From positions 2,170,001 through 2,234,000 of the forward strand of contig JAYPQE010000003.1 of the NCBI GenBank assembly GCA_038131795.1: DNA of 64,000 nt, given 5' to 3'. Source of the DNA: Eutrophobius brisbanensis. GTDB taxonomy: Bacteria > Pseudomonadota > Gammaproteobacteria > Eutrophobiales > Eutrophobiaceae. Position 1 is the first letter of the stretch. Every line of letters starts with the position of its first letter. The notes below the pieces were generated by a model that saw only the letters and a program-made list of their open reading frames with translations, was not told where the DNA came from and did not search any database. The position numbers were made by a program, and so were the translations under genes. Shown here piece by piece: positions 1 to 9,856 of the stretch.

Positions 1-1
1 T

Positions 2-148
2 GGCCAGTCGGTACAGTCCGAAAGTGCAGAGGTTTACCTCTTCCCTACCGGGGAACAGGACAGCCTGCGACTGGTACTCAGTTCAGGTGATGTGAAGTAC
101 GCCATCGCCATGGGCCCGGTGGGACCTGCCCACCTGGAGAGATTATAG
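2..148 (+). CDS. gspH: GspH-like minor pseudopilin, C-terminal fragment
   Basis: Open frame running in from the left edge and ending in TAG three bases before the next gene. It encodes the last 48 residues of a protein (ending GPVGPAHLERL). No N-terminal methylation motif is visible because the gene starts outside the window. The identity is inferred mainly from position: in type II secretion operons gspH sits between gspG and gspI, and the next gene is clearly gspI. The alternating hydrophobic/polar beta-strand pattern (EVYLFP, LRLVLSSG) is compatible with the globular domain of a minor pseudopilin. Confidence 0.6.
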   Translation, partial: GQSVQSESAEVYLFPTGEQDSLRLVLSSGDVKYAIAMGPVGPAHLERL

Positions 149-150
149 TC

Positions 151-558
151 ATGATGTTATCCAGGGAGTCTGCTAGAGGGTTTACCTTACTGGAATCTCT
201 GGTTGCACTCGCTATTGCGGCCATTGCCATGGTGGCATTATGGAAGGGGTTGCTACAGGGGCAATCAATCTCTACAGAATTACCCGATCGGATTGTCGCC
301 CGCTGGGTAGCACAAAATCGTATGATTACCCGCCAGGTGATGGGGGAATGGCCCGAAACCAGGACGTACACGGGCGAGGAGCATATGGTGGGTAAAGACT
401 GGTACTGGGAAGAGATCGTTAGCTCAACCACCATTGCAGACATGCGGCGGATAACCGTGAATGTGGGCCGAATAGATGATGAAGTTATCTTTACATTGGA
501 AGGTTATCTGCAACGCCAGGAAGCCCCCTTGCCATACGAGCGTATATTTGGACAGTAA
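151..558 (+). CDS. gspI: Type II secretion minor pseudopilin GspI
   Basis: Minor pseudopilin of the type II secretion pseudopilus tip, inserted in the inner membrane and processed by prepilin peptidase. The prepilin site is RG|FTLLES with cleavage after Gly10 and Glu at mature position 5, followed by the hydrophobic helix (about residues 11-32). The length of 135 residues fits GspI. Two ATGs in tandem (151, 154) could each serve as start. The stop overlaps the gspJ start (TAATG), so the two are translationally coupled. Confidence 0.9.
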   Translation: MMLSRESARGFTLLESLVALAIAAIAMVALWKGLLQGQSISTELPDRIVARWVAQNRMITRQVMGEWPETRTYTGEEHMVGKDWYWEEIVSSTTIADMRRITVNVGRIDDEVIFTLEGYLQRQEAPLPYERIFGQ

Positions 559-1196
559 TGATGGCGGTTGTGTCAAAATTCCAAAACCAATCTGGCATGA
601 CCTTGCTGGAAGTATTAGTGGCCCTGGTCATCTTTACCATTATTGCTGCTGCCGGATACAGTGGTTTGCAACAGGGAGTTGGCGTGCAGAACCAGCTGCA
701 GCAAACGCAATTATTCTGGCGAAAACTGGATGCCGTAATGATGCTGCTGGAGCAGGACCTTGAACAGGTCAAGAATATCTCACCCAGGGCCCCGCTGTGG
801 GACAACGTCGCCTTCAAGGGATATGGCAGCCACACAGAAGAATCATTCGGAGAATTTATAAAGTTTACCCGGGGTGGTAATCAGTCCTTTCTGGTAACCA
901 ATGCGAGTCCTTTTCAGAGAATGGCCTACAGGCTGCGGGATGGTACCCTCTACCGGGTGACCTGGCCGGGTCTGAATCTACCAGAGCATGAAACGGGATC
1001 GGAAGTCATCTTAATAGAAGATATAGACAACATAGAGCTTCGATACCTGGCGGAAAACAGGCGCTGGGTGAATAACTGGCCGTTGCGGTTTACCCAGGAG
1101 GAAAGTCAGTCGCTTCCTGAGGCCATTGAGATGACCATTAGTCTGTCCAACAACCTATCAATCAAGCGAGTATTTTATGTCGGCCACCAGGGTTAA
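558..1196 (+). CDS. gspJ: Type II secretion minor pseudopilin GspJ
   Basis: Minor pseudopilin that forms the tip complex with GspI and GspK. The prepilin motif SG|MTLLEVLVALVI places cleavage after Gly13 and keeps Glu at mature position 5. The hydrophobic helix follows, then a globular domain rich in beta strands. 212 residues is the usual GspJ size. ATG 558 overlaps the gspI stop by one base; ATG 561 is an equivalent alternative. The 3' end overlaps gspK by 20 bases. Confidence 0.9.
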   Translation: MMAVVSKFQNQSGMTLLEVLVALVIFTIIAAAGYSGLQQGVGVQNQLQQTQLFWRKLDAVMMLLEQDLEQVKNISPRAPLWDNVAFKGYGSHTEESFGEFIKFTRGGNQSFLVTNASPFQRMAYRLRDGTLYRVTWPGLNLPEHETGSEVILIEDIDNIELRYLAENRRWVNNWPLRFTQEESQSLPEAIEMTISLSNNLSIKRVFYVGHQG

Positions 1197-2124
1197 ATAC
1201 AGAAATCAATCCGGCATTGCCCTGGTGACAGTCATATTGATAGTGGCGTTGATGACGATAATCGTCAGCCGTTTGAGTTTAATGAATAGCCTGTGGTTGA
1301 TGCAGGCACAAAACAGCGCTGCTATGGTCCAGGCAAGACAGGCAACCCGTGCTGCCCAGGTCTGGGTCAGTGACATACTGGAACAGGACAAAAATTCGTT
1401 TGATGGACAGACGGATGACTGGGCGCAGCCGGTTATTCCCGTTCCCATTGCCTGGGGTGAGATGTTCGGCTGGATCGAAGATATGCAGGCACGGTTTAAT
1501 ATTAATAACCTGGTAGATGAAGGCGGCAAGCCAGTGCCCATTGAATATGCCAGGTTTCAATATTTATTGACATCACTCGAACTGGATCCTGCCATCGCTG
1601 AAGCAATTATTGACTGGATAGATGCTGACGGGGTCACGACAGGGACCAAAGGTGCTGAAGACCTGTATTATATGAGTCTACAAAGGCCTTATCTGGCAGC
1701 CAACAGGCCAATTATAGATACCCGCGAGCTACTGCAGATTAGAGGTATTGATCAGGCCGCCTGGAACCGGCTTGAACCATTTATAACAGCGCTGCCCGAA
1801 TATACCAGGATCAACATTAATACCGCTAAACCGGAAGTAATCGCAGCAGTTATATTTGACCCACAAACACAGAATGACTTCATCCAGGATGCTCTGCGGA
1901 TATCAGAATCGGTGATGAGCGAACCGTTGGCAACAATGGAGGCATTAAACGAGGCATTCTCAGGTAACCAGAATATAAACCTTGATACCCTGGAAATTGG
2001 CAGCCGGTATTTCAGGGCGCATACGCAGATGATGTTCGGTAATGTTGAACAACGCATGTCGACCCTGTACTTACGTAACGCCGGCCAGGCCAGAATTATC
2101 GATCAAAACAGGGCCTTGTTTTAG
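1177..2124 (+). CDS. gspK: Type II secretion minor pseudopilin GspK
   Basis: Largest minor pseudopilin, capping the pseudopilus. It has a prepilin-like N-terminus (SG|IALVTVILIVALM, cleavage after Gly13) with Thr instead of Glu at mature position 5, which is the family-typical exception for GspK. The large domain contains the helix-hairpin-like repeats seen in GspK (around RININTAKPEVIAAVIF, residues 211-226). 315 residues matches the family. It starts inside gspJ and is followed by a 39-base gap before gspL. Confidence 0.9.
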   Translation: MSATRVKYRNQSGIALVTVILIVALMTIIVSRLSLMNSLWLMQAQNSAAMVQARQATRAAQVWVSDILEQDKNSFDGQTDDWAQPVIPVPIAWGEMFGWIEDMQARFNINNLVDEGGKPVPIEYARFQYLLTSLELDPAIAEAIIDWIDADGVTTGTKGAEDLYYMSLQRPYLAANRPIIDTRELLQIRGIDQAAWNRLEPFITALPEYTRININTAKPEVIAAVIFDPQTQNDFIQDALRISESVMSEPLATMEALNEAFSGNQNINLDTLEIGSRYFRAHTQMMFGNVEQRMSTLYLRNAGQARIIDQNRALF

Positions 2125-2163
2125 AATGGTTAAGTTATTACATGTTATCAGGATAAATTTTTA

Positions 2164-3417
2164 ATGCGTAACGGTCACTGGTGGATTTATATCACACAGT
2201 CAACGGTCTATTGGTCACAATGGATCCGCGGTGATTCTTTGCCTGTTAAATCAGGAACGTGCGAAGACCCGCTCGATGTGCCTGCACCACCGGGTGCGAA
2301 TATTATCGTTTGTTTGGCCGGGGAAAATATTCGTACCTTTCAGGTAGATATGCCGGCCAAGAACAGGCAAAAATTTCTGAAGTCCATTGCCTATACACTG
2401 GAAGATAAGTTATTGCATGGTCCTGAGGATTACCACTTCGTTCGAATCGTGAAAGAACATGACAGTGGACGCATCGTTGTTGCGGTGATGGCTAAAAAAA
2501 TATTTGACCGGATTCTGGAAAAAACCTCGGAAAAACAATGGCAGATCAATTTGATGACTGCAGACTATTTATACATCCCCGAACCTGCAGCGAATCAGTG
2601 GATATTAGATGTAACGGGATCGCCCCTGTTATTGCGCGGAAATTACCCGGATTCGGGATCTGCACTGGCGGGTGAAATGACCGCAAGCTTGCACCCTGCG
2701 TTACGACTCGTGCTGGAAAAGTCTTCGTTTCCACCAAAAAAATTGCAGATACGGGTCAGCGATGAAACCCAAACAGAAAAAATTCGTGGTTGGCAGACGG
2801 CCCTCAGTGACCTTGGTATCCAGATCGAAATCGTAACCGATGGCAAATCAAGAATAGACTGGTTGTCAGGTTTGTCGGTACCGGAAATGGATGTTAATTT
2901 TCTTACCGGCCAATATAAAACGGCCAGCAATAAAAAAAATCCATTATCACGATACATACCAGCAACAGCAATGGCTTTTATTGTAGTCCTATTATTGTTG
3001 GCCCAGGTGATACTGGACAAAAACAGGGTTGAAAAAGAATATGACTATTTACGTGCAGAACAGGAAGCCACCTATCGTGAATTGTTTCCCCAGGCAAGAA
3101 ATCTGGTAGACCCCAGATTTCAGATGGAACAGGCGCTGACTCGTATGCAGGCCAGTGCAGTGCAAGATCAAACTGTTGCTATGGAATTTTTATCCCAAAT
3201 GGAAACCCTGTCTCGCTATATCGAACCGGGTACCGGCAATATTCAGTCCATTGAATTTGATGGTACAAAATTTATTTTTGAGATAAACATTCAAAACTAT
3301 GAATTGCTGGAAGATCTACAACAGCGACTCGGTTCAGAGATGAAAGTCACGGTAGAAAAAGCCGAACTTCAGGGGCAGCAAGTGCAATCAAGAATCGCCC
3401 TGGAGGCCAGGTCATGA
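2164..3417 (+). CDS. gspL: Type II secretion inner-membrane platform protein GspL
   Basis: GspL links the cytoplasmic ATPase GspE to the inner-membrane platform. The sequence shows a large N-terminal cytoplasmic domain (about residues 1-260), one membrane segment (about 264-284, IPATAMAFIVVLLLLAQVIL) and a C-terminal periplasmic ferredoxin-like region. This is the family architecture, and 417 residues is the usual length. The stop overlaps the gspM start (ATGA), as expected for partners that form the GspL-GspM heterodimer. Confidence 0.88.
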   Translation: MRNGHWWIYITQSTVYWSQWIRGDSLPVKSGTCEDPLDVPAPPGANIIVCLAGENIRTFQVDMPAKNRQKFLKSIAYTLEDKLLHGPEDYHFVRIVKEHDSGRIVVAVMAKKIFDRILEKTSEKQWQINLMTADYLYIPEPAANQWILDVTGSPLLLRGNYPDSGSALAGEMTASLHPALRLVLEKSSFPPKKLQIRVSDETQTEKIRGWQTALSDLGIQIEIVTDGKSRIDWLSGLSVPEMDVNFLTGQYKTASNKKNPLSRYIPATAMAFIVVLLLLAQVILDKNRVEKEYDYLRAEQEATYRELFPQARNLVDPRFQMEQALTRMQASAVQDQTVAMEFLSQMETLSRYIEPGTGNIQSIEFDGTKFIFEINIQNYELLEDLQQRLGSEMKVTVEKAELQGQQVQSRIALEARS

Positions 3418-3902
3418 AAGTGCTTACCTGGTGGCATGAACGGCTTCCCAGAGAACGCCTGGTTCTCTCTATAGCAGGCCTGGTGGCGGTGATACTGGCT
3501 GTATACCTTGCTATAGAACCTGTTCTTTTGGAGCGAAGCCGGATGCACGATAGCCTGGAGCAGTTACGCACGGATCTCCTCTGGATGAAGCAAAATGTAC
3601 CAACCGTCAGGTCCCTGCAAACTTCAGATGGTGGCAGTTCTGATTCAACATTAAACCGGGTCTCACCCTCTGTTATACAATCCATCGTGAATACGCTGTC
3701 ATTACAGGACCAACTCACTGACCTGGGGCCGGGTCCCGGGCAGTCAGTACGGATCCAGTTTAATCAGATAAGTTTCCCTCAATTAATGCGATTTCTATAT
3801 CAGTTAAAGGCCACAACATCAGCAAGCATTGATTTAGCCCGGATATCCAGGACCGGGGATGATCAGGCAATGGTCCAGGCATCCATAGTCATTGACGGTT
3901 AA
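3414..3902 (+). CDS. gspM: Type II secretion protein GspM
   Basis: Small inner-membrane protein that pairs with GspL. A short cytoplasmic head (MKVLTWWHERLPRER) precedes a single membrane helix at about residues 15-34, then a periplasmic domain with a coiled-coil stretch and a terminal ferredoxin-like fold. 162 residues is normal. It overlaps gspL by four bases and gspN by eleven. Confidence 0.88.
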   Translation: MKVLTWWHERLPRERLVLSIAGLVAVILAVYLAIEPVLLERSRMHDSLEQLRTDLLWMKQNVPTVRSLQTSDGGSSDSTLNRVSPSVIQSIVNTLSLQDQLTDLGPGPGQSVRIQFNQISFPQLMRFLYQLKATTSASIDLARISRTGDDQAMVQASIVIDG

Positions 3903-4695
3903 GCAGCCAATGAATCGACGCTGGGTCAAGTTATCAATTGCAGGGACATGCATATTACTCATCTCTGCAATACTAAATTTCCCGGCATCGCTGGCATTGG
4001 GATGGGTGAAGCAAAACTCGCCTACCCCGGTAGAGTGGCAACAGGTTGATGGGTCCATATTCAATGCTGATGTGTTTGGATTGTCGATTAAAACAGAACA
4101 AGGCAGACTTATAAACCTGGACCGATTATCAACCTCCACTTCCATTCTTTCTTTATTATCAGGCACTATATCAACTGAATTTGAATTTTGGAAAAACAAT
4201 AGTTCGGTCTCAGGCAAAAGTGCGTTAACACCAGGGAGCTGGAAAATTTCAGATGCCTCGGGAGAAATTTTTATATCAGACCTGAACCAGATTTTTCCAG
4301 AGATAGTTTTGTTTGGAGTTTCAGGAGAATTTAAAATTCAACAAATAAACCTGTCCGGAGAGTACTATCAACTACCAAATTCAGGCAATTTCGAGCTTGA
4401 AGCATCTAGACTTAAATCATCTATGTTTAATTTGTCTCAACCTATCGGAAGTTATAGGGTATCTGCAGATAATATTGATAATGACAACATTATTGTGTCT
4501 ATAGTTAACTTAACCGGTGAAAACCAGGTTTTCATTAATGTAAAAACAACCATTAAAAAACGCGAAAAAAGACTTGGTGTAAATGGATTTACATGGTTGT
4601 CAGAAAAAGCAGACCCTTCACTAAATGAGCTTTTGTTGTTGATGGGGACGTTGGAAAACAACAGGATATTAATTAATGAGGAGTGGAATTTTTAG
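3892..4695 (+). CDS. gspN: Type II secretion protein GspN
   Basis: GspN-family protein, an accessory component found at the end of many gsp operons; its exact role is not settled. One N-terminal membrane segment (about residues 12-32) is followed by a periplasmic part containing the family-like stretch PTPVEWQQVDGSIFNA. 267 residues fits. It is the last gene of the operon here. It converges on the LpxR-like gene with four bases between the stops and no obvious terminator hairpin. Confidence 0.85.
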   Translation: MTVKQPMNRRWVKLSIAGTCILLISAILNFPASLALGWVKQNSPTPVEWQQVDGSIFNADVFGLSIKTEQGRLINLDRLSTSTSILSLLSGTISTEFEFWKNNSSVSGKSALTPGSWKISDASGEIFISDLNQIFPEIVLFGVSGEFKIQQINLSGEYYQLPNSGNFELEASRLKSSMFNLSQPIGSYRVSADNIDNDNIIVSIVNLTGENQVFINVKTTIKKREKRLGVNGFTWLSEKADPSLNELLLLMGTLENNRILINEEWNF

Positions 4696-4699
4696 CTGG

Positions 4700-5719
4700 T
4701 TAGTATTGCAGTCCAATTGATGCTGAACCGAAATTGTTAATTCCCCGTTGTAGTTGGAACTCCTGACTTCTCCAGGTCAATGTAAATGCGACATATAACG
4801 GATACCTATAATGTCCAGATGACAGCACCAATCCGGCGGATGACTCCCAGACAAATGTTTTCTTTTCGACTGAATGACTGTCATTAAATGTATTGCCATC
4901 CAGGAATATATTATGCAATACGCCTCTGCCTTGAATTTCAGCATATAGCTGCCAATCAAAGCGATTATTTCTAATGCTAATATGAGTAGTGTTGCCTGAA
5001 TATCCTGGATGGATCCTAAGGGGCAACTCCTGGTTTGGCAGATAGCTGCCTAATCTTAAAACTAAACCACCGCCTGCGTCAGTAAAAACATTGCCAAGGT
5101 TCAGGCCGAGGCGGGCAATCAGTCCTAGGCGTATAGTGTTCAGTTCAATAGTCGGGGAAAACAGGCTGCGCCGGTATTTCAATAAAAGCGCAGGTTCATT
5201 TTTTAACTGGTTGTTCCATCCCAATGGTTTCGGGTCATTTATGATGGAATGATTAAATGTCTGAATCTGTTCGCCCAGTGCAGCCGGCCCAACCAGTCCA
5301 ATATTAACTCCCATAGCCGTCTCATTATTTTGAGTATTGGCGACGGTGGTATATTCGCTGTATAGCCATCCTGCAAATGGCCTGTCGTTTACCTGCAAAG
5401 CATTGGTAATATAATTTTCAGGCGTGTAGATATTTTGGCCTATTGCTAATTCATTTCTATACGTCGTTGCTAAATCACTGTTTACCAAGTACCTTGGCAT
5501 CTTTGGTAGTAACTTATTATTGGAAACGTTGAAGCCCAGCCTGAGGCCATTTGTATAATGCCTGTCCTGTGCTTTTGGGGCATATATGTCATTTTCTGAT
5601 GTTAATGAGACATACTGTTTTGCGTCTGTTCCATGACATATCGATGACCAGGCAATCAATAATACAACTATTATACAAGTCAAACAGTAACGGAAATTGC
5701 TAAACAAATTCTCGGTCAT
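4700..5719 (-). CDS. LpxR-like lipid A deacylase family outer-membrane protein (DUF2219)
   Basis: 339-residue outer-membrane beta-barrel of the LpxR/DUF2219 family, which in enterics removes the 3'-acyloxyacyl chain from lipid A. The chosen ATG at 5719 gives a clean signal peptide (hydrophobic segment about residues 12-27, cleavage near CHG|TDA); the frame stays open 46 codons further upstream but adds nothing typical. Family hallmarks are SENDIY with DRHYTNG after it (residues 41-57) and QTFNHS followed by GWNNQLKNEP, which supplies the conserved His and Asn/Gln positions. The C-terminus ends in aromatic Tyr (GLQY), typical of barrels. Enzyme activity is inferred from family only. Confidence 0.8.
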   Translation of the reverse strand: MTENLFSNFRYCLTCIIVVLLIAWSSICHGTDAKQYVSLTSENDIYAPKAQDRHYTNGLRLGFNVSNNKLLPKMPRYLVNSDLATTYRNELAIGQNIYTPENYITNALQVNDRPFAGWLYSEYTTVANTQNNETAMGVNIGLVGPAALGEQIQTFNHSIINDPKPLGWNNQLKNEPALLLKYRRSLFSPTIELNTIRLGLIARLGLNLGNVFTDAGGGLVLRLGSYLPNQELPLRIHPGYSGNTTHISIRNNRFDWQLYAEIQGRGVLHNIFLDGNTFNDSHSVEKKTFVWESSAGLVLSSGHYRYPLYVAFTLTWRSQEFQLQRGINNFGSASIGLQY

Positions 5720-6211
5720 AATGATTCTTATGTAATGTTCTTGTAATAATTGGGCAGTATAATAAATATACGCTCGAACTGAGAAATTTATATTAATCAA
5801 AGTAAAAGTAGAGTCATGTCTGTTTAAATAATTTTTGCAATTGAAAGCAAGCTTCAATTGGATATTATCGGTAGTTCCAGGTATATATATCTACCATATT
5901 AAATAAATCATAAGGCGTCTGGACGGCATCAGTACCCTTATGGCGATAAGGTCTAAGAAGCGTTACAACCTCTATTATGCTGTGTGAATTAGTCCGATCC
6001 TGAAAAGTATCATGGACTATGCCTGTAATAGGTGTAAATATGCCACCTGATATGTAGAAGACGAGAACGTCCGACATTACACCATTGAAGAGAAGGTAAA
6101 GGAATGGAGCGAATCATTACTCCCACTATTGGCGGGGTTTCATTGATATATATCAAAGATGACCGGCCAAAATGACTGAAGTAATTATTCAGGCCGTAAT
6201 ATAATGAGAAT
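5720..6211. other. Intergenic gap upstream of lpxR-like gene and ppk
   Basis: AT-rich stretch of about 490 bases between two divergent genes, so both promoters should lie here. A 70-codon frame on the minus strand (6077-5865) is open and ends in NMVDIYTWNYR, but has no recognisable domain and no clear ribosome site. I see no inverted repeat, RNA gene or convincing -35/-10 pair. Confidence 0.5.
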
Positions 6212-8284
6212 ATGGATACCGTAAACCTTAATAATGCCGACCTTTTCATAAACCGGGAACTCAGTCTGCTGGAGTTTAACAGGCGTGTTGTTGCCCAGGC
6301 CCTGGATGAGACAACACCGCTGCTTGAGCGGTTGAAATTCCTGTGTATCTCCAGTACCAACCTGGATCAATTTTTTGAGATCCGGGTCGCCGGGATCAAG
6401 CAACAGGTCAAATATGGTTCCGGGCAAAAAGGCGCTGATAATCTCTCCCCTCCCGAGGTCATGGAAAAAATCAGCGAGACTGCCCATGAGCTGGTGGAAG
6501 AACAATACCGGGTGTTAAATGAAGTCATCACCCCGGAGTTGGCAAAGGAAAAGATTAGGGTATTAAGACGCGCATCCTGGCGGCCCTCAGTCTCAAGATG
6601 GGTGAAGCGATATTTTAATAACAACGTGCTACCTGTGCTTAGCCCGATTGGTCTTGATCCCGCCCACCCCTTTCCCAGGGTATTAAATAAAAATCTCTAT
6701 TTTATCGTCTCTTTGGATGGGAAGGATGCCTTCGGTCGGGAATCCGACCTGGCCATCGTCCAGGCGCCGCGTTCGTTGCCGCGGGTAGTTAAAGTCCCAA
6801 CCGAGCATACATCGGGTGATAATGATTTTATTTTGTTGTCATCCATCATTCATGCCCATGTCAGTGATCTGTTCCCGGGTATGAAGGCCACCGGTTGTTA
6901 CCAGTTCAAGGTCACCCGGGACAGTGACCTGTTTGTGGACAATGAGGAAGTGGAGGACTTACTGAGGGCGCTTGAAGGGGAATTACCATCAAGATGGTTC
7001 AGCGATGCGGTACGGCTGGAAGTGGCTGATAACTGTCCAGAGGAATTGAGTCAATTTCTACTTAGAAAATTTCAACTGGATGAGGCAGACCTCTACCAGG
7101 TCAATGGCCCGGTAAACCTGAGCAGACTGATGGCCATCGTTGAGCTGGCCAACCGGCCAGATCTTATTTACCCCGGTTTTACCCCGGATATACCCCCCAG
7201 GGTGTTAAAGAGTAATAACATTTTTGATAGTCTGAAGAACGGCGATATCCTGCTTCATCACCCGTTCCAGTCCTTTGCCCCTGTAGTAGATTTTGTCAGG
7301 CAGGCAGCCCACGATCCCAATGTGCTGTCCATCAAACAAACCCTGTACCGTACCGGTAATGATTCTGTGATTGTGGAGTCACTGAAGGATGCGGCAAGGA
7401 TAGGCAAGGAGGTCACTGTAGTCATTGAGCTTCGCGCACGGTTTGACGAAGAGGCCAATATTGAACTGGCCACTGATTTACAGGAGGCCGGGGCACAGGT
7501 GGTTTACGGCATCGTCGGTTATAAAACCCATTGCAAGATGTGTATGGTGGTGAGAAGGGAGGGCCGCGGCTTGCGACGTTATGTGCATCTGGGGACCGGT
7601 AACTATCACTCCAGGACGGCCAGGATGTATACAGACTATGGCTTATTGACCTGTGATAAGGAAGTCGGTCTGGACGTAAATAAACTCTTCCTGCAACTCA
7701 CCGGTCTCGGTAAGGCAGGTAAACTGAAAAAACTACTGCAGTCCCCGTTCACGTTGTTTAAAAGTATGCTGGAGCATATCGAAGTTGAGGCTGAAAATGC
7801 ACGAAACGGAAAGGAAGCCCGGATCATCTTAAAAATGAATGCCCTGGTGGATCCGGATCTGATCAAGGCCTTATATCAGGCCTCTCAGGCGGGCGTGAAG
7901 ATCGATCTCATTATCCGTGGTATATGTTGCCTGAGACCCGGCATTAAGGGTGTCTCAGAGAATATCCATGTCCGTTCTATCGTCGGCAGGTTCCTTGAGC
8001 ATACCCGGGTGTTTTATTTTTACCATGGCGGAGAGGAGTTGATTTATTGCTCCAGTGCCGACTGGATGCCAAGAAACATGCACATCAGGGTGGAGACAGC
8101 ATTTCCAATTGAAGAGAAACGTCCCCGTGAACAGATTTTTAGCTTTGGGTTACAAAATTATCTAACTGACAATACCCGCGCCTGGATCATGCATAGTGAC
8201 GGGACATACAGGCAGGTTAAACCCTCGGGGACAAAGCAGCGATCCGCACAGGATATCGCCCTTGCCCATTTTTGTGACAGCTAA
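6212..8284 (+). CDS. ppk: Polyphosphate kinase 1
   Basis: Makes long-chain inorganic polyphosphate from ATP, reversibly. 690 residues matches PPK1. The N-terminal domain begins LFINRELSLLEFNRRV, the usual family opening. The two phospholipase-D-like C-terminal domains carry the autophosphorylated histidine in GYKTHCKM (His440, equivalent to E. coli His435) and the second conserved histidine in RFLEH (His597). It is convergent with ppx (28 bases between stops), the usual partner gene though not in an operon orientation here. Confidence 0.96.
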   Translation: MDTVNLNNADLFINRELSLLEFNRRVVAQALDETTPLLERLKFLCISSTNLDQFFEIRVAGIKQQVKYGSGQKGADNLSPPEVMEKISETAHELVEEQYRVLNEVITPELAKEKIRVLRRASWRPSVSRWVKRYFNNNVLPVLSPIGLDPAHPFPRVLNKNLYFIVSLDGKDAFGRESDLAIVQAPRSLPRVVKVPTEHTSGDNDFILLSSIIHAHVSDLFPGMKATGCYQFKVTRDSDLFVDNEEVEDLLRALEGELPSRWFSDAVRLEVADNCPEELSQFLLRKFQLDEADLYQVNGPVNLSRLMAIVELANRPDLIYPGFTPDIPPRVLKSNNIFDSLKNGDILLHHPFQSFAPVVDFVRQAAHDPNVLSIKQTLYRTGNDSVIVESLKDAARIGKEVTVVIELRARFDEEANIELATDLQEAGAQVVYGIVGYKTHCKMCMVVRREGRGLRRYVHLGTGNYHSRTARMYTDYGLLTCDKEVGLDVNKLFLQLTGLGKAGKLKKLLQSPFTLFKSMLEHIEVEAENARNGKEARIILKMNALVDPDLIKALYQASQAGVKIDLIIRGICCLRPGIKGVSENIHVRSIVGRFLEHTRVFYFYHGGEELIYCSSADWMPRNMHIRVETAFPIEEKRPREQIFSFGLQNYLTDNTRAWIMHSDGTYRQVKPSGTKQRSAQDIALAHFCDS

Positions 8285-8311
8285 CAAGACGACCGCCAGG
8301 AATACATACTC

Positions 8312-9814
8312 CTAATTGGAATCGTAGGTTAAGTTGTAACCTATTGCCTTGATATAGCCTGCTTCAAGGTCAAGATCCGTCCTGGTGAGTGGGTTGTTTT
8401 CCAGCCATTGCTCTGGAAATACCAGGTGTAATTTTTTGTCTTTCGTTGTGATATCTATTTGCGGCAAGGAGACATACAGGCGGCTGCGGTTTAATAATAC
8501 CGCCAGCCGAAACAGGATGCATAAATGAAGTATATTGTCTTTTTCGTCGAGATTAATGTTGTCCAGTTCCAGTAAAGGGTATTTTCTGCGGTGGGCACGC
8601 ACCAGCAAGGCCAGTTTCTCCTGTTCTTCCCTGGAAAACCCGGCCAGGTCAGAGTTGGCAATCAGGTAGGCGCCATGGCGATGATATTGCGCATGGGCCA
8701 CGGCAAGACCGATTTCATGGATGATGGCGGCCCACTCAACAAATTTCAGGCCGGTTTTCATATCAAGGTTCCAGTCTTTACCCAGCTGAATAAACAGTTT
8801 GCTTGCAGTGGCCTTTACCCTGTCTGCCTGCTCTGTATCAACATTGTACCGGCTGGCCAGGGAATTGACGGTATTGTTTCTGATGTCCTCATCATGCAGG
8901 CGTCCAATCAGATCGTACAACAGGCCTTCTCGCAAGGCGCCGTCTGAGACGCTGAGTTGTTCAATTTTGAAGGCCTCGAAAATCCCGCACAGTACTGCCA
9001 GTCCACCAACGAATATGGGTTTGCGTTTTGATGACAGGCCATTGAATGAGACAGACTCTATTTTCCCGGCCTGGATAATTTCTTCCCTGAGCTTATCTAA
9101 AGATTGTTGAGTAATGCCTGAATTGCTCCAGCCTGCATTTGTTACAATATCATTGATTGTATGGACTGTGCCCGATGCGCCTATCATGTTTTGCCAGCCT
9201 AGTCTTTTGTATTGTGCCTCTATGGCTTCAATCTCCTGCCTGACGGCGAGTACGGCCTTGTTCATTGACTTTACCGAGATCTCTCCTGATTCAAAAAACC
9301 GCCCGGTCATGTTCACACAACCTATATACAGACTTTCTCTGGCCAGCACGTCGAATCCCTTGCCAATGATGATTTCGGTGCTGCCGCCACCAATATCGAT
9401 GACCATGCGTTTGTCTGTTTCATCATAAATGGTATGGGCTACTCCCAGATAAATTAGCCTGGCCTCCTCACGACCGGCAATGATTTCTATAGGATGTCCC
9501 AAGGCCTGACGCGCGGCCTTGATAAACTTCTTGCCATTATTGGCCTGCCGTAATGTATTGGTGCCAACAGCCCTGACATTGACCTGGGGAATTTCTCTGA
9601 TCCGTTGGCCAAACTCATTTAGACAGTCCAGAGCGCTTTGTATAGATTTTTCACTGAGATTGTCATTCTCATCAAGACCTGATGCCAGCCGGACCATCTT
9701 TCGTATGCGGTCGATAATGCGGATTCGGCCGTCAGAGTATTCTGCAACAATCATGTGAAAGCTGTTGGAGCCGAGATCTACTGCAGCATAGGTTTCTAGC
9801 GGGTCATTTGCCAT
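8312..9814 (-). CDS. ppx: Exopolyphosphatase (Ppx/GppA family)
   Basis: Degrades polyphosphate from the ends; the Ppx/GppA family also includes pppGpp hydrolases, so the exact substrate rests on context with ppk. The ASKHA-fold motifs are visible: AVDLGSNSFHM (residues 11-21), AGREEARLIY with the catalytic Glu (about 116-117), and DIGGGSTEI (140-148). The C-terminal half contains an HD-like helical region (EWAAIIHEIGLAVAHAQYHRHGAY region), giving the 500-residue long form. It is divergent from sixA. Confidence 0.92.
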   Translation of the reverse strand: MANDPLETYAAVDLGSNSFHMIVAEYSDGRIRIIDRIRKMVRLASGLDENDNLSEKSIQSALDCLNEFGQRIREIPQVNVRAVGTNTLRQANNGKKFIKAARQALGHPIEIIAGREEARLIYLGVAHTIYDETDKRMVIDIGGGSTEIIIGKGFDVLARESLYIGCVNMTGRFFESGEISVKSMNKAVLAVRQEIEAIEAQYKRLGWQNMIGASGTVHTINDIVTNAGWSNSGITQQSLDKLREEIIQAGKIESVSFNGLSSKRKPIFVGGLAVLCGIFEAFKIEQLSVSDGALREGLLYDLIGRLHDEDIRNNTVNSLASRYNVDTEQADRVKATASKLFIQLGKDWNLDMKTGLKFVEWAAIIHEIGLAVAHAQYHRHGAYLIANSDLAGFSREEQEKLALLVRAHRRKYPLLELDNINLDEKDNILHLCILFRLAVLLNRSRLYVSLPQIDITTKDKKLHLVFPEQWLENNPLTRTDLDLEAGYIKAIGYNLTYDSN

Positions 9815-9856
9815 TTGGACTGATATACTAAATTTATATAGTTTCAGGTCAATGGT

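Noticed and set aside
5865..6077. 70-codon open frame on the minus strand upstream of the LpxR-like gene
   Set aside because: No domain, no ribosome site and no coupling to a neighbour; cannot be told from chance.
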